A DNA stretch of 64,000 bases from Patiria miniata (Eukaryota > Echinodermata > Asteroidea > Valvatida > Asterinidae): assembly GCF_015706575.1 (NCBI RefSeq), contig NW_024037069.1, positions 37,655,315 to 37,719,314 on the forward strand, read 5' to 3'. This document shows, one piece after another, positions 22,401 to 30,429 of the stretch (within the stretch, counting starts at the first letter, position 1; each line of letters starts with the position of its first letter). The notes beneath the pieces were generated by a model. It made no database searches. It worked only from the letters and a program-made list of their open reading frames with translations, and was not told the origin of the DNA. The translations under genes and the position numbers were made by a program.

Positions 22401-23955
22401 TGAGCTTTGTTGTCTTTGTAGTGTTGTTGGCACTGAGTGTGTACGGTTGCAGGAAAAGTTACCTGAAAATGACCAAATTGTCCAAGGAGGTTTGCAACAA
22501 TATGTTGGCTCAAACTAAACAAACCTGTTACCTGGTGGTGGTTATTCTTCTGTTTGTCACATATCCAAGCGTATCGAGTGCCATTTTTACCTTGCTGCCT
22601 CCTGGATGTGACGAGTTCTACCTGGATGACACCGATCACTTCAAAGTCCTTCGACTCCGATCGGACTACTCCATCGACTGCGAATCAAATCAGCATGTCA
22701 GCTACAACTACGCCGCCGAAGTGTCCCTGTGTTATGTTGTTGGCCTTCCGTTGGCACTGTTCCTCATGTTGTGGGCAAGTTGTCGAAGCAACAGGGGATC
22801 TGATCAATGCTCCTCTGCACCGTCAGATGATTGCAATGCTGGGCAGCCCTTGTGTGACGTTGCAGCTCAAACTGATCAGCCAGATAGTTTGAACACCTGT
22901 CATTCAAGAGGTTGTAGTGAGACGGATCAGTCTGGTTACCAAAACGAATCTGATGTTGGTCCTGAGTCAGATACCGAACTTTTGTGTCACGCCAATTCTG
23001 AAGAGACAAATACTTCTGAAGGTACCGGTGTGCAATCTGAAGATGTTGAACATGATGACGTGACAAGTTCAGCTCTCCCCGAGTCGGACCGAGAAAAGAC
23101 TGACGACAATAAGATCACCTGGGTTAGTTTCTTGTGTGAGAACTACAAGGAGCAGTTCTGGTATTGGGAGATTGTGGAACTTGCTCGCAAAGTCCTCCAA
23201 GTTGTCTTCGTTCTGATGTTCGGTGCTGATGATCATTTCACGCTCTTTGCTACCATTGTCTTATCCGTGGCCTTTCTTATCGCCCATGCTTACTTGAAAC
23301 CAATGAAGGATGCGGCAGAGCACCGTCTTCAGATGTGTTCCCTGACTACCATCTTCCTGAATCTGTCGGCAGCATCTTTGCTTCTGTTACCAAATGAAGA
23401 GAACCAGTCCAACGATGCAAGAAAGGAATTTCTGGTCGTCTTCCTGATTGTTATCAACCTGAACATAGTTGCCTTTGTGGCAGGTGATTTGAACTATTTT
23501 TTTTTTAAATTAAGAAATTTGGTTTAGAATAAGTTAGCTTATAATCCAGGTCGTTTGCTTCAAACAGCACTCTCGTTGATATAGGATCCATGTCAAAGTA
23601 TAAGCCGTTACAAACCAGTGTACCACATTGTTTTATTTTTTTATTAATTAAACTTACAATTTCTGATGACATAAAACTTTTAAGTCGGATAAAAATACCG
23701 TATTATGGCAAACTCATGGATTATGTTTCCTCATTTTGATCACCGATTGTTTTTACTACCAATCCAATTACTCCAATTCGTTTGTATTTTTTAGGAAGCG
23801 CCGTTTGGACCTTAGTGAAGGCTGTATGGAAGACATCCTGCTGCAGTCGTGCTTTTGCATGCATCGTTGTCATTGGCCGTCTGATACCGCACCCAAACCG
23901 GTCGCGATCCCGTAGACCAATCAACGCATCGCATACTGAAGGGAAACGACTCTAA
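4216..23955 (+). CDS. LRR / ephrin-receptor-like / polytopic membrane receptor, copy 1 (14 exons)
   Basis: Fourteen exons (listed separately) join in frame to 3309 nt, 1102 residues plus stop. Order: signal peptide (hydrophobic residues about 16-32), LRR N-terminal cap with Cys39, Cys42, Cys44 and Cys53, about ten LRRs (residues about 72-315), a short linker, an ephrin-receptor-like GCC2/GCC3 Cys-rich region (about 360-575) and a C-terminal domain with about eight hydrophobic segments (near 580-602, 684-704, 731-751, 793-814, 942-963, 967-986, 1000-1018 and 1032-1050). An acidic Ser/Thr-rich loop (about 815-926) separates segments 4 and 5. All LRR introns are phase 2, and the last two are phase 1. 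The architecture implies a cell-surface receptor; the ligand and signalling partner are unknown. I do not recognise a named orthologue. The start ATG at 4216 is chosen because it precedes a good signal peptide and is conserved in copy 2. Confidence 0.88.
4483..5487. mobile_element. Foldback element with 21-bp CGTACGTACGAATTACTAAAC repeats, copy 1 only
   Basis: The 34-bp tips (TATGGAAGTGTAGATAGGAC at left, mirrored at 5454-5487) are flanked by AGTATC on both sides (4477-4482 and 5488-5493), read as a target-site duplication. Inside are inverted arrays of a 21-bp unit built on CGTACGTACG (about 4520-4780 and 5219-5450), with a nested hAT MITE at 4782-5218. Copy 2 lacks it. The 21-bp period keeps frames open, which gives spurious SYVRITK repeat proteins. 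Confidence 0.85.
4782..5218. mobile_element. hAT-like MITE nested in the foldback (poly-G/poly-C rich)
   Basis: Terminal inverted repeats CAGTGGCGTAGCCAGG and TGGCTAAGCCACTG are flanked by a perfect 8-bp duplication AGTAATTC (4774-4781 and 5219-5226), the hAT signature. The interior is itself a near-palindrome of G-runs and C-runs around AACTCAAAATCTCAGTG. Confidence 0.85.
6367..6438 (+). CDS. Copy 1 exon 2: LRR 1
   Basis: 72 nt, acceptor CACAG and donor GTAAGT. Residues LSFSNNELATLKTNSF fit LxLxxNxLxxLxxxxF. This is the exon most diverged from copy 2 (8 replacement, 1 silent change). Confidence 0.85.
6610..7300. mobile_element. Mariner-like MITE in intron 2, copy 1
   Basis: Inverted repeats of about 100 bp: 6612-6720 (CCCCAACAAAGTTTACAC, GGAGACATATTGAAATTG) mirror 7190-7300, ending CCACCCTGTA. 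Read inward, the right end is TACAGGGTGGCCCC, typical of IS630-Tc1-mariner MITEs. Copy 2 keeps only the right half (up to about 34175) because its left half is replaced by the 31767-33592 block. Confidence 0.7.
7490..7740. repeat. TTCGTCC-rich interspersed repeat, intron 2 copy 1
   Basis: The stretch (ATTCGTCCAGCAAAATCAAT, TTTAATTTCGTCC, GGAGTATTCAATTTCG) matches, inverted, the right arm of the foldback in intron 7 (about 18040-18200). It is present in copy 2 at 34370-34610. Confidence 0.55.
7962..8313. mobile_element. hAT-like MITE, intron 2 copy 1
   Basis: TIRs CAGTGGCGTACCCAGG and GGGTGCGCCACTG are flanked by the 8-bp duplication GTTTGTGG (7954-7961 and 8314-8321). It contains long G-runs and GGGCGGCC blocks. 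The copy 2 counterpart is 34831-35173 with the same flanks, so insertion predates the duplication. Confidence 0.88.
8928..8999 (+). CDS. Copy 1 exon 3: LRR 2
   Basis: 72 nt, phase 2 at both ends. Encodes LYFKNNQISVIEPGAFSGL, a canonical LRR. It differs from copy 2 at five bases, all amino-acid-changing (F98L, K99A, V105A, P108S). Confidence 0.88.
9629..9707. repeat. G/C-run hairpin repeat, intron 3
   Basis: GGGCGTGCCCCGACCCCC is followed by GGGGCACGCC, forming a hairpin around CTATAGCA, then a C-run. Conserved at 36613-36690 in copy 2. It resembles the tail of the poly-G MITEs in this window. Confidence 0.45.
10286..11294. mobile_element. Probable solo LTR, intron 3, copy 1 only
   Basis: A 1009-bp block starting TGTAGCGG and ending CCGCCACA, with short inverted termini and the 4-bp repeat ATAT on both sides (10282-10285 and 11295-11298). 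Copy 2 shows the near-perfect empty site at about 37403-37415. No internal genes are seen. It contains a degenerate tandem stretch of TGTACATTGTTTACTTAG type (10742-10905). The family is not determined. The insertion is younger than the duplication, or was lost cleanly from copy 2. Confidence 0.65.
11635..11900. repeat. (CAAA)n microsatellite with CCCCAACA units, intron 3 copy 1
   Basis: Runs of CAAACAAACAAA mixed with CACCCCAACAAACAACC. The shorter allele in copy 2 is at 37740-37840. The open frames in this stretch are microsatellite artefacts. Confidence 0.9.
12089..12169 (+). CDS. Copy 1 exon 4: LRR 3 (27 residues)
   Basis: 81 nt, longer than the usual 72, phase 2 at both ends. Encodes LDFSASNNNIRSISPYTFSG. 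Four replacement changes against copy 2 (N129S, Y142S, S143F, L145I). Confidence 0.85.
12386..13133. mobile_element. MULE-like MITE inserted in the LINE remnant, copy 1
   Basis: TIRs TAGTCTAGGGGCCTAGACG and its mirror end at 13133. They are flanked by a perfect 9-bp duplication GGGGACCAC (12377-12385 and 13134-13142), as for Mutator-like elements. The same family recurs at 24530-24892 and 56846-57206. Confidence 0.85.
12420..12663. mobile_element. Second MITE nested in the MULE-like MITE
   Basis: TIRs TTCGCTCGTACCCCCCGCCC and GGGCGGGGGGTACGAGCGAA (244 bp in all) are flanked by a perfect 9-bp duplication TGGTTTGAT (12411-12419 and 12664-12672). This is also MULE-like by duplication length. 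Confidence 0.85.
13851..13904. repeat. 54-bp perfect palindrome, intron 4 copy 1
   Basis: AATCGTGTCGTTATAGGGCG and its reverse complement meet without a spacer at CAATCGATTG. It lies about 115 bp before exon 5. The copy 2 counterpart (38932-38985) has one mismatch in the arm. Confidence 0.9.
14019..14090 (+). CDS. Copy 1 exon 5: LRR 4
   Basis: 72 nt, acceptor TTTTACAG, donor GTAAGT. Encodes DFSGNKIQHVAADALFGV. One replacement against copy 2 (F to L). Confidence 0.87.
14121..14749. mobile_element. Hairpin-bearing insertion in intron 5, copy 1 only
   Basis: Copy 2 runs uninterrupted across the site (TTTCAATATCAAATAAA near 39194). The first part (14122-14286) is an extended hairpin with a 43-bp perfect stem (14155-14197 with 14211-14253) and a 13-base loop. 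The end AGGTATTTATGAATA mirrors an internal CATTCATAAATACCTT at 14288-14303. Superfamily not assigned. Confidence 0.7.
15941..16012 (+). CDS. Copy 1 exon 6: LRR 5
   Basis: 72 nt. Encodes FLSSNNIASLPEDLFANVTV. Protein identical in copy 2. Confidence 0.88.
16131..16175. repeat. Short G/C-run repeat in intron 6
   Basis: GCGGATCCAGAGGGGGGTTT followed by an inverted AAACCCCCCAGC. Also in copy 2 (40567-40615). A small fragment of the poly-G repeat family. Confidence 0.4.
16249..16392 (+). CDS. Copy 1 exon 7: LRRs 6 and 7
   Basis: 144 nt, twice the usual length, carrying two LRRs (LDLSSNDLSSIPDGLLRF, then LYLHQNFIRVLRREMFVGL). This looks like loss of the intron between two single-repeat exons. Protein identical in copy 2. 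Confidence 0.9.
17027..18243. mobile_element. Foldback transposon in intron 7, copy 1
   Basis: Tips TATAGGTTTTCCCAGCTATT and AATAGCCGGGAAATCCTATA. Arms of about 250-290 bp (17060-17310 and 17830-18035) are inverted copies rich in TTCGTCC/GGACGAA. The copy 2 counterpart (41467-42682) has different internal indels. A related fragment at 16580-16790 begins TTCTCCCGGCTATTTTC. Confidence 0.7.
18746..18814 (+). CDS. Copy 1 exon 8: LRR 8
   Basis: 69 nt, acceptor TTTGCAG, donor GTGAGT. Encodes MIADNPITEIDERVFFDTQL. One replacement against copy 2 (F to S). Confidence 0.87.
19004..19078 (+). CDS. Copy 1 exon 9: LRR 9
   Basis: 75 nt, acceptor TTTCAATAG, donor GTGAGT. Encodes YLFNAELRSIGARPFMTR, a less regular repeat. 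One replacement against copy 2 (T to A). Confidence 0.85.
19233..19304 (+). CDS. Copy 1 exon 10: LRR 10
   Basis: 72 nt. Encodes SLYGNDVEVIADSVWQDLG followed by PRCN, the last recognisable repeat. Identical protein in copy 2. Confidence 0.85.
20111..20164 (+). CDS. Copy 1 exon 11: short linker after the LRRs
   Basis: 54 nt, phase 2 at both ends. Encodes SIGNTLRRVPFTRSDLN. The acceptor CAATTTCCACAG is chosen because the upstream alternative ending at about 20005 leads to an in-frame stop. Confidence 0.75.
20271..20511. mobile_element. hAT-like MITE, intron 11, copy 1 only
   Basis: 241 bp with TIRs CATGGGCGTCGC and GGTGACGCCCATG and a perfect 8-bp duplication TGGTTAAC (20263-20270 and 20512-20519). 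Contains G-runs, C-runs and an (AC)n tract. Copy 2 carries a different insertion at the same intronic position. Confidence 0.88.
20651..20826 (+). CDS. Copy 1 exon 12: start of ephrin-receptor-like Cys-rich region
   Basis: 176 nt, entering at phase 2 and leaving at phase 1. Contains CHQGTYGGAPEDCTPCPSG, the typical GCC2/GCC3 (ephrin type A/B receptor-like) motif, which continues across the intron into exon 13. Confidence 0.88.
21510..23483 (+). CDS. Copy 1 exon 13: Cys-rich repeats and polytopic membrane domain
   Basis: 1974-nt exon, open throughout. It begins GGFFQNRTGQ, then Cys-rich units (CFFCNNGTY, DCVVCPSGT, CPCVSNYYRKDRFGECFACP), then FLCSQCIANYYSWFNRCFEC just before the first membrane segment. 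About eight hydrophobic helices follow, with a basic stretch (RRHRRRGR) after the first and an acidic Ser/Thr-rich loop before the fifth. Motifs YWEIVELARKVLQVVF and AHAYLKPM in the last part resemble the conserved C-terminal membrane module seen in large GCC2/GCC3 membrane proteins with a TRP-like fold. That family link is inference. Donor at 23484. Confidence 0.93.
23795..23955 (+). CDS. Copy 1 exon 14: cytoplasmic tail and stop
   Basis: Acceptor TTTTTTAG, phase 1. Encodes SAVWTLVKAVWKTS, then a stretch absent from copy 2 (66 nt, in frame), then PINASHTEG and an early stop. A net 7-nt difference near 23945 shifts the frame relative to copy 2, so the two tails end differently. Confidence 0.8.
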
Positions 23956-24529
23956 TTAGTGGCAGACCTGTATCTGATACTATTTATGGGTCTGTGTAAA
24001 ATCATCATTCTACAGGTGTATCATAGGAAAAATCTCATATGGTCTGAAAAAAATAATTCCCTGAACAATACGTATATATTTTTTTTTACTCTCGAGGAAT
24101 ATTTTGTATGCATCTTTCTCTTAACAAGTGGTATTGTTCACGTGATGTCTACTCATTTTTTCGTAATAAGTAGAATTTCCTTGCACTCATCTTGAATATA
24201 AGAAAAATCGATTGCAAATTAAATTGCAGTATTCAGTTGAAGGGCAAGGATTTAATGTCCCAGCTATTATAGGGCTAACCCCGAAAAAAAATCTGCCATT
24301 CACTAACTCAACAATACAAAAATTATTTACATTTGAATGAGACTTTGAGAACAAAATTCAACCCGCGTTTGGGAATAATTACCCAAAAATATTGCGAAGC
24401 ATTTGCGACACAACGATAAATATGTTCTAGAACGTTAAACTGGTTCTAGACCCCATTTAGAGTCAATAACGCAGGGGCCGGGAACCAGTCGGATGGCGGG
24501 AGGATCTGTTTGTGCGCGTTAGTCTGTAG

Positions 24530-24892
24530 GGCTAGACGTTGTTATGATGAATACGCGACAACCCGCCGCCGCCGCGACACCCGCCGCCGCAAGAGGGCGT
24601 TATCACGATCAACCAATATCACCTGGAACTGCCAGTAACAACGTGTAGGGAATCTTGTAAAATCTTGGCAGTTCGTGGGTGAGGCTGTATTCAAATCAGA
24701 TGTCTAGAGCTAGGTCTAGGTTTGCGCCCATTGAAAATACGCGGGGACGCGCTGACAATAGACGTAGCCGTAGCTCTGGTTCGGACACGGCCTGATATTG
24801 GTTGGTCGTGATAACGCCCTCTCGCGGCGGAGGGTTATCGCAGCGGCGGGTTATCGCGTATCAAATCATAACAACGCCTAACCCCTAGAGTA
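24530..24892. mobile_element. MULE-like MITE at the end of duplication copy 1
   Basis: Starts TAGTCTGTAGGGCTAGACG and ends AACGCCTAACCCCTAGAGTA; the interior carries ACGCGACAACCCGCCGCCG and its mirror. Same family as 12386-13133. Homology to copy 2 stops inside its right TIR. Confidence 0.75.
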
Positions 24893-25754
24893 TGCTCGTA
24901 CGCAAAATCGACCAAGCAATGCCTTATGTACACGTTAACAATTTGAAAAAAATATCTTTAAAAATACAACTTGTAAATTTGTAAGAAGAAAACACATGGA
25001 CAACGCGACTTTAACCACCGAAAAGCTTACAACATTATGGTACTTCTAAATTTCACTCGATGGTCTCCCTTTCTTCGGCGAACTTTCAAAATGAATAAAA
25101 TTTCTGAAAAAAAGCAAAAGAAATTCGATTAAAATTTTACAGTTTGCAGTGGGATAGAGATCGTAGATGTATGATCATTGACGTGATAGAGATCATTGGC
25201 GTGAAAAATTATATTGATTTGAACGCTTTCAAAATTGTACGTCATTTAGTCCTCATTAGTCCTAATTTCCAAGCCGACACAAGCTGAAAATCGTTTACAA
25301 GGGGAGTACAATTTCTTTTAATTACAACCGATCAGTCTAGTATGTTGGTTTACTTGTTTTGGCCTGTTATTTTATTAATTGATTTCATTGTTTAAAGCAA
25401 GATACCAAGTAATTACGATCAGAACTTCCAAATTTCATTTCATTTTGGGGGTGGGGTGTTAAATAATTGTCGGCCTAACTGTGTGTGATGTAAGCAGTTG
25501 CGGCGCCAGACTCTACAATTTGGAGGGCAAGTGAGGGGCAAAGAATTTTTTTTTTAGGGAGGGGGGAGGGGAGGGGGGGGGGGGCACGTACAAAAAAATC
25601 ACCGGCCTTGGGGAAAACATCTGATGCGGTTGGGCTGTCGTGATTTTTGAGAGGTTGTGGTGATGTCGTGTGACACCCTCCTTTGCGAATCATTATATTG
25701 TATGATTTGTGATTTTATGTATAAACAACGTACCTTATATATATGTACGTGTAG
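24893..25754. other. Non-duplicated spacer upstream of galectin exon
   Basis: AT-rich, with no supported exon on either strand; I looked for the galectin carbohydrate-binding exon (H-NPR to WGxEE) and did not find it. A G-run repeat with AGGGAGGGGGGAGGGG lies at 25500-25590. Confidence 0.5.
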
Positions 25755-25901
25755 ATCATGTTCCTTTGCGAGAGAGACAAGTTCAAGGTCGCTATGAATG
25801 GCTTGCATCTCTTCGAATACGAGCATCGTCTGCCGTTTCAAAATATCACCGCTTTGCAGATAGCTGGCGATTGTGTCGTGAACGAGATCCGATACTACTG
25901 A
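25755..25901 (+). CDS. Galectin carbohydrate-recognition domain, terminal exon (partial gene)
   Basis: 48 codons plus stop after a GTGTAG acceptor. The frame reads FLCERDKFKVAMNG, then HLFEYEHRLPFQNI, then TALQIAGDCVVNEIRYY and TGA. This matches the last part of galectin domains (cERDxFKVAvNGxHxxEYxHR, then a LxIxGD strand). Galectins bind beta-galactosides; the sugar-contacting H-NPR and WGxEE motifs would be on the preceding exon, which I could not find between 24893 and 25755. Either the intron is very long and spans the duplicated LRR gene, or the duplication has left an orphan 3' exon. It has no counterpart after copy 2. Confidence 0.7.
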   Translation: MMFLCERDKFKVAMNGLHLFEYEHRLPFQNITALQIAGDCVVNEIRYY

Positions 25902-26969
25902 GCAAGCCTCGGAATTGGTTTGATGAGCAGTTTCTATGGCAACGGTGGAGAGTGGGGCCTATCTGTATAGTTCAAATTTATTTTAATCAGAGATTCACTG
26001 ATTATTGGTTGCAAGATTTGAGGTCAGAAAGGCTCTTTTTTGAAATCTGCGAAATCTGGGATTTACAGACTTTACTGATTGAGTTATATTTCTGTGAAAT
26101 GTTATTTTTCTGTAGTTATTTTTTTTCTTAAGATAATATATTAGTTTGTGATTCAAGCTGTAATGTATTTCATCAAGCCAAGCTTTTTTTCATTAAGATT
26201 TGAGATTTGTGATTTTGACTGTGATTGTGAAGATCAATGATTAATCTGTAGCTCATGATGATAACTTTTCATCGTCAAAAATTGCGATATCGGTAATTTC
26301 TGGTGTCTTTATAATCCGTTATGTTGTAGTAGCAGCTCAAGCGACAAATGTAAAACAACGATTGTAAGGAAAGGAAAAGTATGGAGAAGGAAGTTTAGAA
26401 TATTTGTTGAGCATCGGAATGGATTTTGCTTTTATATAGTGGTAAAATGACAACAATAACGAAGGAAGTGGTCATTCTCCATGGAAATTCCGCCTACCGC
26501 TTACAGTTCTTTCTATGATAAACAAACTGAAATTAACATTAAAACCGTTTTCCAATTATAAAACGATATTATTTTATTTTCATTTACCCTGATGAAAATT
26601 TAATGTTGAAGCAATGTATGTATATTTTGTCTTTCAAATCTTGTTAATATATTTTGTATTTTGTTTTCCTTTTTTTTGGCAGCAAAACGATTTTTGGCAG
26701 AATTTAACAAATTTTTGGCTCACTTCTGGACTACACATTACATGAAAATTAGCTACTGCTGAATAAAGTAATGTTTTGATTATAAAGTATATTTTAATGT
26801 CAGCTTAAAATATTGCTCACTTTCGTTGGAAGTATACATGTACAAATGTATACTGGACTTTGTTTGATGACCGTATATATATATAGCAATAGACATTATG
26901 CTTCATGATTATACAACTTCATAATGCATACAACTTCATAATATCTTCCTCCATATTGCAATTTTAATG
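25902..26969. other. Downstream of galectin exon, non-coding
   Basis: AT-rich with no recognised gene. It may hold the galectin 3' UTR; an AATAAA is present near 26762. A (TA)n tract lies near 26873-26885. Confidence 0.4.
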
Positions 26970-27099
26970 CGCTGCAAAAACTGTAGTGTTAATTTAACAC
27001 CATTCGGTATCTATATATGACAACACCAGTAAAATTTAACACCAGATGGTCCTATATAGATACCAATGGTGTAAATTTAACACTGCAGTTCTTGCAGTG
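26970..27099. repeat. Palindromic MITE at the start of duplication copy 2
   Basis: GCTGCAAAAACTGTAGTGTT at left mirrors AACACTGCAGTTCTTGCAG at right; internal ACACCA and TATCTATATA arms also pair. Position 1 of the window matches its middle, so copy 1 has lost the right half. Confidence 0.7.
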
Positions 27100-29815
27100 T
27101 GGAAACCGTTTGAGTTCTCGCAATTGTTAAGTTCATTTAAGGCTTTGTATACTACTGCAGGCTTTGCGCTACTTTGTGCTAATATAGAAGCTTATCGATA
27201 AGCTTATGATAAAGTATGAAGAGTGACAACTCAAGTATAGAATTAATTAATTGTGTTCACCTTAATTAGCTCCAGCTGTAATCGCGGTGCTTTATGTGGC
27301 TAAGTGGCTTAGTAGGCTTTGTGGGTACTTAATAACCATAGATCTGGAAATGTCTATACATGGTGGTGCAAAAAGAAGGAAACCAACTTTTGCCAGCAAT
27401 TTTCACCTACTTGTTGAGCATATTTCAAAAATTCAATTAAATGGTAATAAAATATTGATCTTTAAACCTAAGTGACGAACAAAAACATTGCCAATTATGC
27501 ATATTTTGCCTCTGAGAACAATGTCATGTGCTAAACCTGTTTGTCCACGGACGGCTTTATTCCATCCGCTTGACTGCATATGAGCACCGGAGCTTAATTC
27601 AAAGACAAAAACACTACATTTCAAATAATGCTGAGCGTTTGTTTGGCCACAACTTTGAATCCCCAAGAAACATTGGTAATTTAAAAGACAACACTCCGAG
27701 CTGAGGGATAGAGGCCGAGAGTTCCGTATATATTGCGATGAATGTCTTGCTTAAACGTCATTTTCTGTTTCAAAATATTGTTATTCAAAGGTTGCAATTT
27801 AGTGAAATTTTTTTAACGCTGTTTTGTTTTGATCCGAAACATTAATTGTAGAGGTTTATTAGGGTGATTTTTCAATTTGAATAGTTTTTATGATTATTTA
27901 CAGCTTGTATGTATTTGTTTGCATGGCTTAAACAATTATATTCATAGTGCTTATGGTTATATTACTCCCCTTCATTTATTTGGTTACTTACCTCGGCACT
28001 CACACTAAGCAGTACATGATTAATGTTTCAATTATTCTCGTCTAATTCCTGTATTTTTATGGCTAGTACGATTTATACTGAAATTGCTTAACTCAACGAT
28101 CGATGCGGATATCGTTTGGTTGTTACAGCAGCTATGTGCAGGGGAAATGAGTTTCTGCACGCGTTTCCGCGGACGGTCCTTCCGACCCGAAGTCAATGGC
28201 AGCCACGATTGTCTGTGCACCGTGGCCGCACCTGGCTACACATTACACTCAGCTGGGATCAATGTTTTATTTCTTTCATGCATGTCAGAACCAATTATTA
28301 ATCGTGACCACACATTCACAAAACTGATGATTAGTGGCAATAATTCGTTTTTTAAGTTGTCAAATCTAGAAAAGCAGATGGGCATGGCCATGGCCTGTAT
28401 GTAGGCCTACATGTAGTAAGCCCCATTATTTTGTTGCTCAAAATAGGCCTTAATGTAGGCCTACTACGCGGACTTTTTTTCCGTATTTGAGCCACCAGCA
28501 GTGATAGCAACATGTAAGGAAAAGTTGTCTGCAGGAAATCGAAATTGGGACTGTTTTGTTTTCGCTCGATATTCCCTAACCAGGGAAATCAAAAGGTTTG
28601 CACATGTCCCCTGACCTGACCCAGAGAAAAAAGGGCGTAATTTTTGGACAAACTCTGCAAATTTCGCCTGAACATTACAAGACAGGTAGACATCCACAGA
28701 TTAAACAGAATTAAATATTTCACCCTCGTTATTAACTAGGTACACGTATATATCTTTCATAGTGAATATCGAGTGAAAAGACAATCATAATTTTGATTCT
28801 TAAAAACTATTAAAATTGGCTTCATCACCATTGAGAAGTCAGGTATTGGAGTCCTAGGGATATTTGACTGAAAACTGGGGGATTCCTGAAGGGGACAGAA
28901 TACCTCATTCCTATAGATATACTTGCTCGGGGACTATTCGCACGGCTGGACAACAACTCTGGCGCCATTTCCTGCAGTTGTTTCCTTCTTTCTGTCATGA
29001 ACTTCAACATGTATTTTACATACGCACTTTCTGCAACATTTTTAACACAGCTATGTTCAACGAAACAGATTGTGTCAGTATTCGTCAAAGCTAGAAGTGA
29101 ATCATTGTTCATATATGGATACCGGAAAGCATGTGCGTGTTCAAGTATTTTCTTTTACCTCACCTTGACTTTCTTTCAACTCGCTCGAAATACTTTCACT
29201 TTGGTAGAACTTCCCTAACCAATTGAGCGCATGCATTGTCAGACAATTCTAATTAATGGAAAAAAACTGATGACTTCAATTGTCATCTTTTATTCTCACG
29301 ATACGAAACCAAACACCCGTTGACACCAATGAACGTGCTTTCGTTATACAAGTAATAATGAGTAATTTTTGATTCATATTCACCCACTTTCTTCCCTAAA
29401 GTAAAACCCCGTGCGTTTATTTCTGGAATTTGGTTTTGTTCCCTTTTTGCCTCGTAATTCTTTTACACCTCGGTGGGCCTGTTTAACCATGAAATTCTGA
29501 AAATGTATTAACTTAAAAATGAAAAGGTAAAAAAGCATAGCACATTACCTATACTTATATCCCCCGCACTTAAACGTGTCGTCAAATAATAAAACTCATA
29601 TACTATACACAAGTGGTTTGGAAAATATTTAAGGTAACTGACATTATTAGCAAACAGAATACAAAAGTCTGAAGCAGGTTATTAAAGAAACCCGTCGAAT
29701 TTTAAGCTCAATGGATGATACACTTGCTGAGAAAATTTTGAAAGTGTATCTTTAAGATTATTTTCTCAACGCAAAGCATGTTAAACTGAAATAACGAATC
29801 CAGCACTTACATGAT
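27100..29815. other. Upstream non-coding flank of copy 2
   Basis: Counterpart of 43-2700. No gene recognised. The palindromic decamer GTAGGCCTAC occurs twice here (28401, 28455). Confidence 0.5.
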
Positions 29816-29819
29816 CGAT

Positions 29820-30010
29820 CAGTGACCACACTTTGAAAGTGTTAAATCCAGCATATTTTAAATTGTTAAATCCAACGCTTAAACTGCTAATTCAACAGTT
29901 GTGGATGCAACACTTTCAAACTTAACACTTTGAAAAAAGTTGAATAAACACTTACATTTAATTTAACATTTACAATGCTAGATTTAATACTTTCAAAGCG
30001 AGGTCACTCA
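29820..30010. repeat. Small palindromic MITE (GTGTTAAATCCAGCA family), copy 2
   Basis: Counterpart of 2710-2899, same arms and spacing. Confidence 0.6.
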
Positions 30011-30392
30011 CCGAACCTTAAGTGTTGGATTCAACATTTCAGTGTTAAGAGTGATATAGTTTGTGTTGAAAGCGCGAACCAACACGAGGAATCGGTTATG
30101 ATTCCTCTTTTCCCGAAACTACAGCATTGGCTATTGTACGAGAAACAACGCATCACAGGATGCTTGATTCTATTATTTACTTATCAAGTAGGATATTTCA
30201 TGATGTTTGGACAGTTTCACTTTTGAACGTTTGCAAATAGTGTCCACACGCACGACGATAACAGATAGGTGTCCTTTATAGTACACCATACAAAGGGACT
30301 TTCATTGTTGCAGCACAACCGGAAGTAAAACCTTGACGCAATGCTTATCATAGCATTAAACCAGAACCTCAGCAGAAACAAGACACAAGTGA

Positions 30393-30400
30393 TATATAAG
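30393..30400 (+). promoter_or_regulatory. Candidate TATA box of LRR receptor copy 2
   Basis: TATATAAG 37 bp before the ATG at 30430, with TCAGTG just before the ATG, exactly as in copy 1. Candidate only. Confidence 0.3.
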
Positions 30401-30429
30401 CCTAAACCGTGCAGACCGACGCATCAGTG

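Larger units (their letters stand above)
1..24879 (+). repeat. Segmental tandem duplication, copy 1
   Basis: Collinear with 27031-57206 through upstream sequence, all 14 exons, nearly all introns and the 3' flank, with a few percent substitution plus large indels. The window starts inside the unit, so its true left end is not seen. The right end of homology falls at about 24879, inside the terminal inverted repeat of a MULE-like MITE. Copy 1 carries private insertions at 3136-4025, 4483-5487, 10286-11294, parts of 12222-13150, 14121-14749 and 20271-20511. Confidence 0.95.

Noticed and set aside
24340-24420. KFNPRLGIITQ, resembling the galectin H-NPR motif, upstream of the galectin exon
   Set aside because: The preceding His is missing, no splice sites or WGxEE follow, and it lies in duplicated sequence whose copy 2 version shifts frame.
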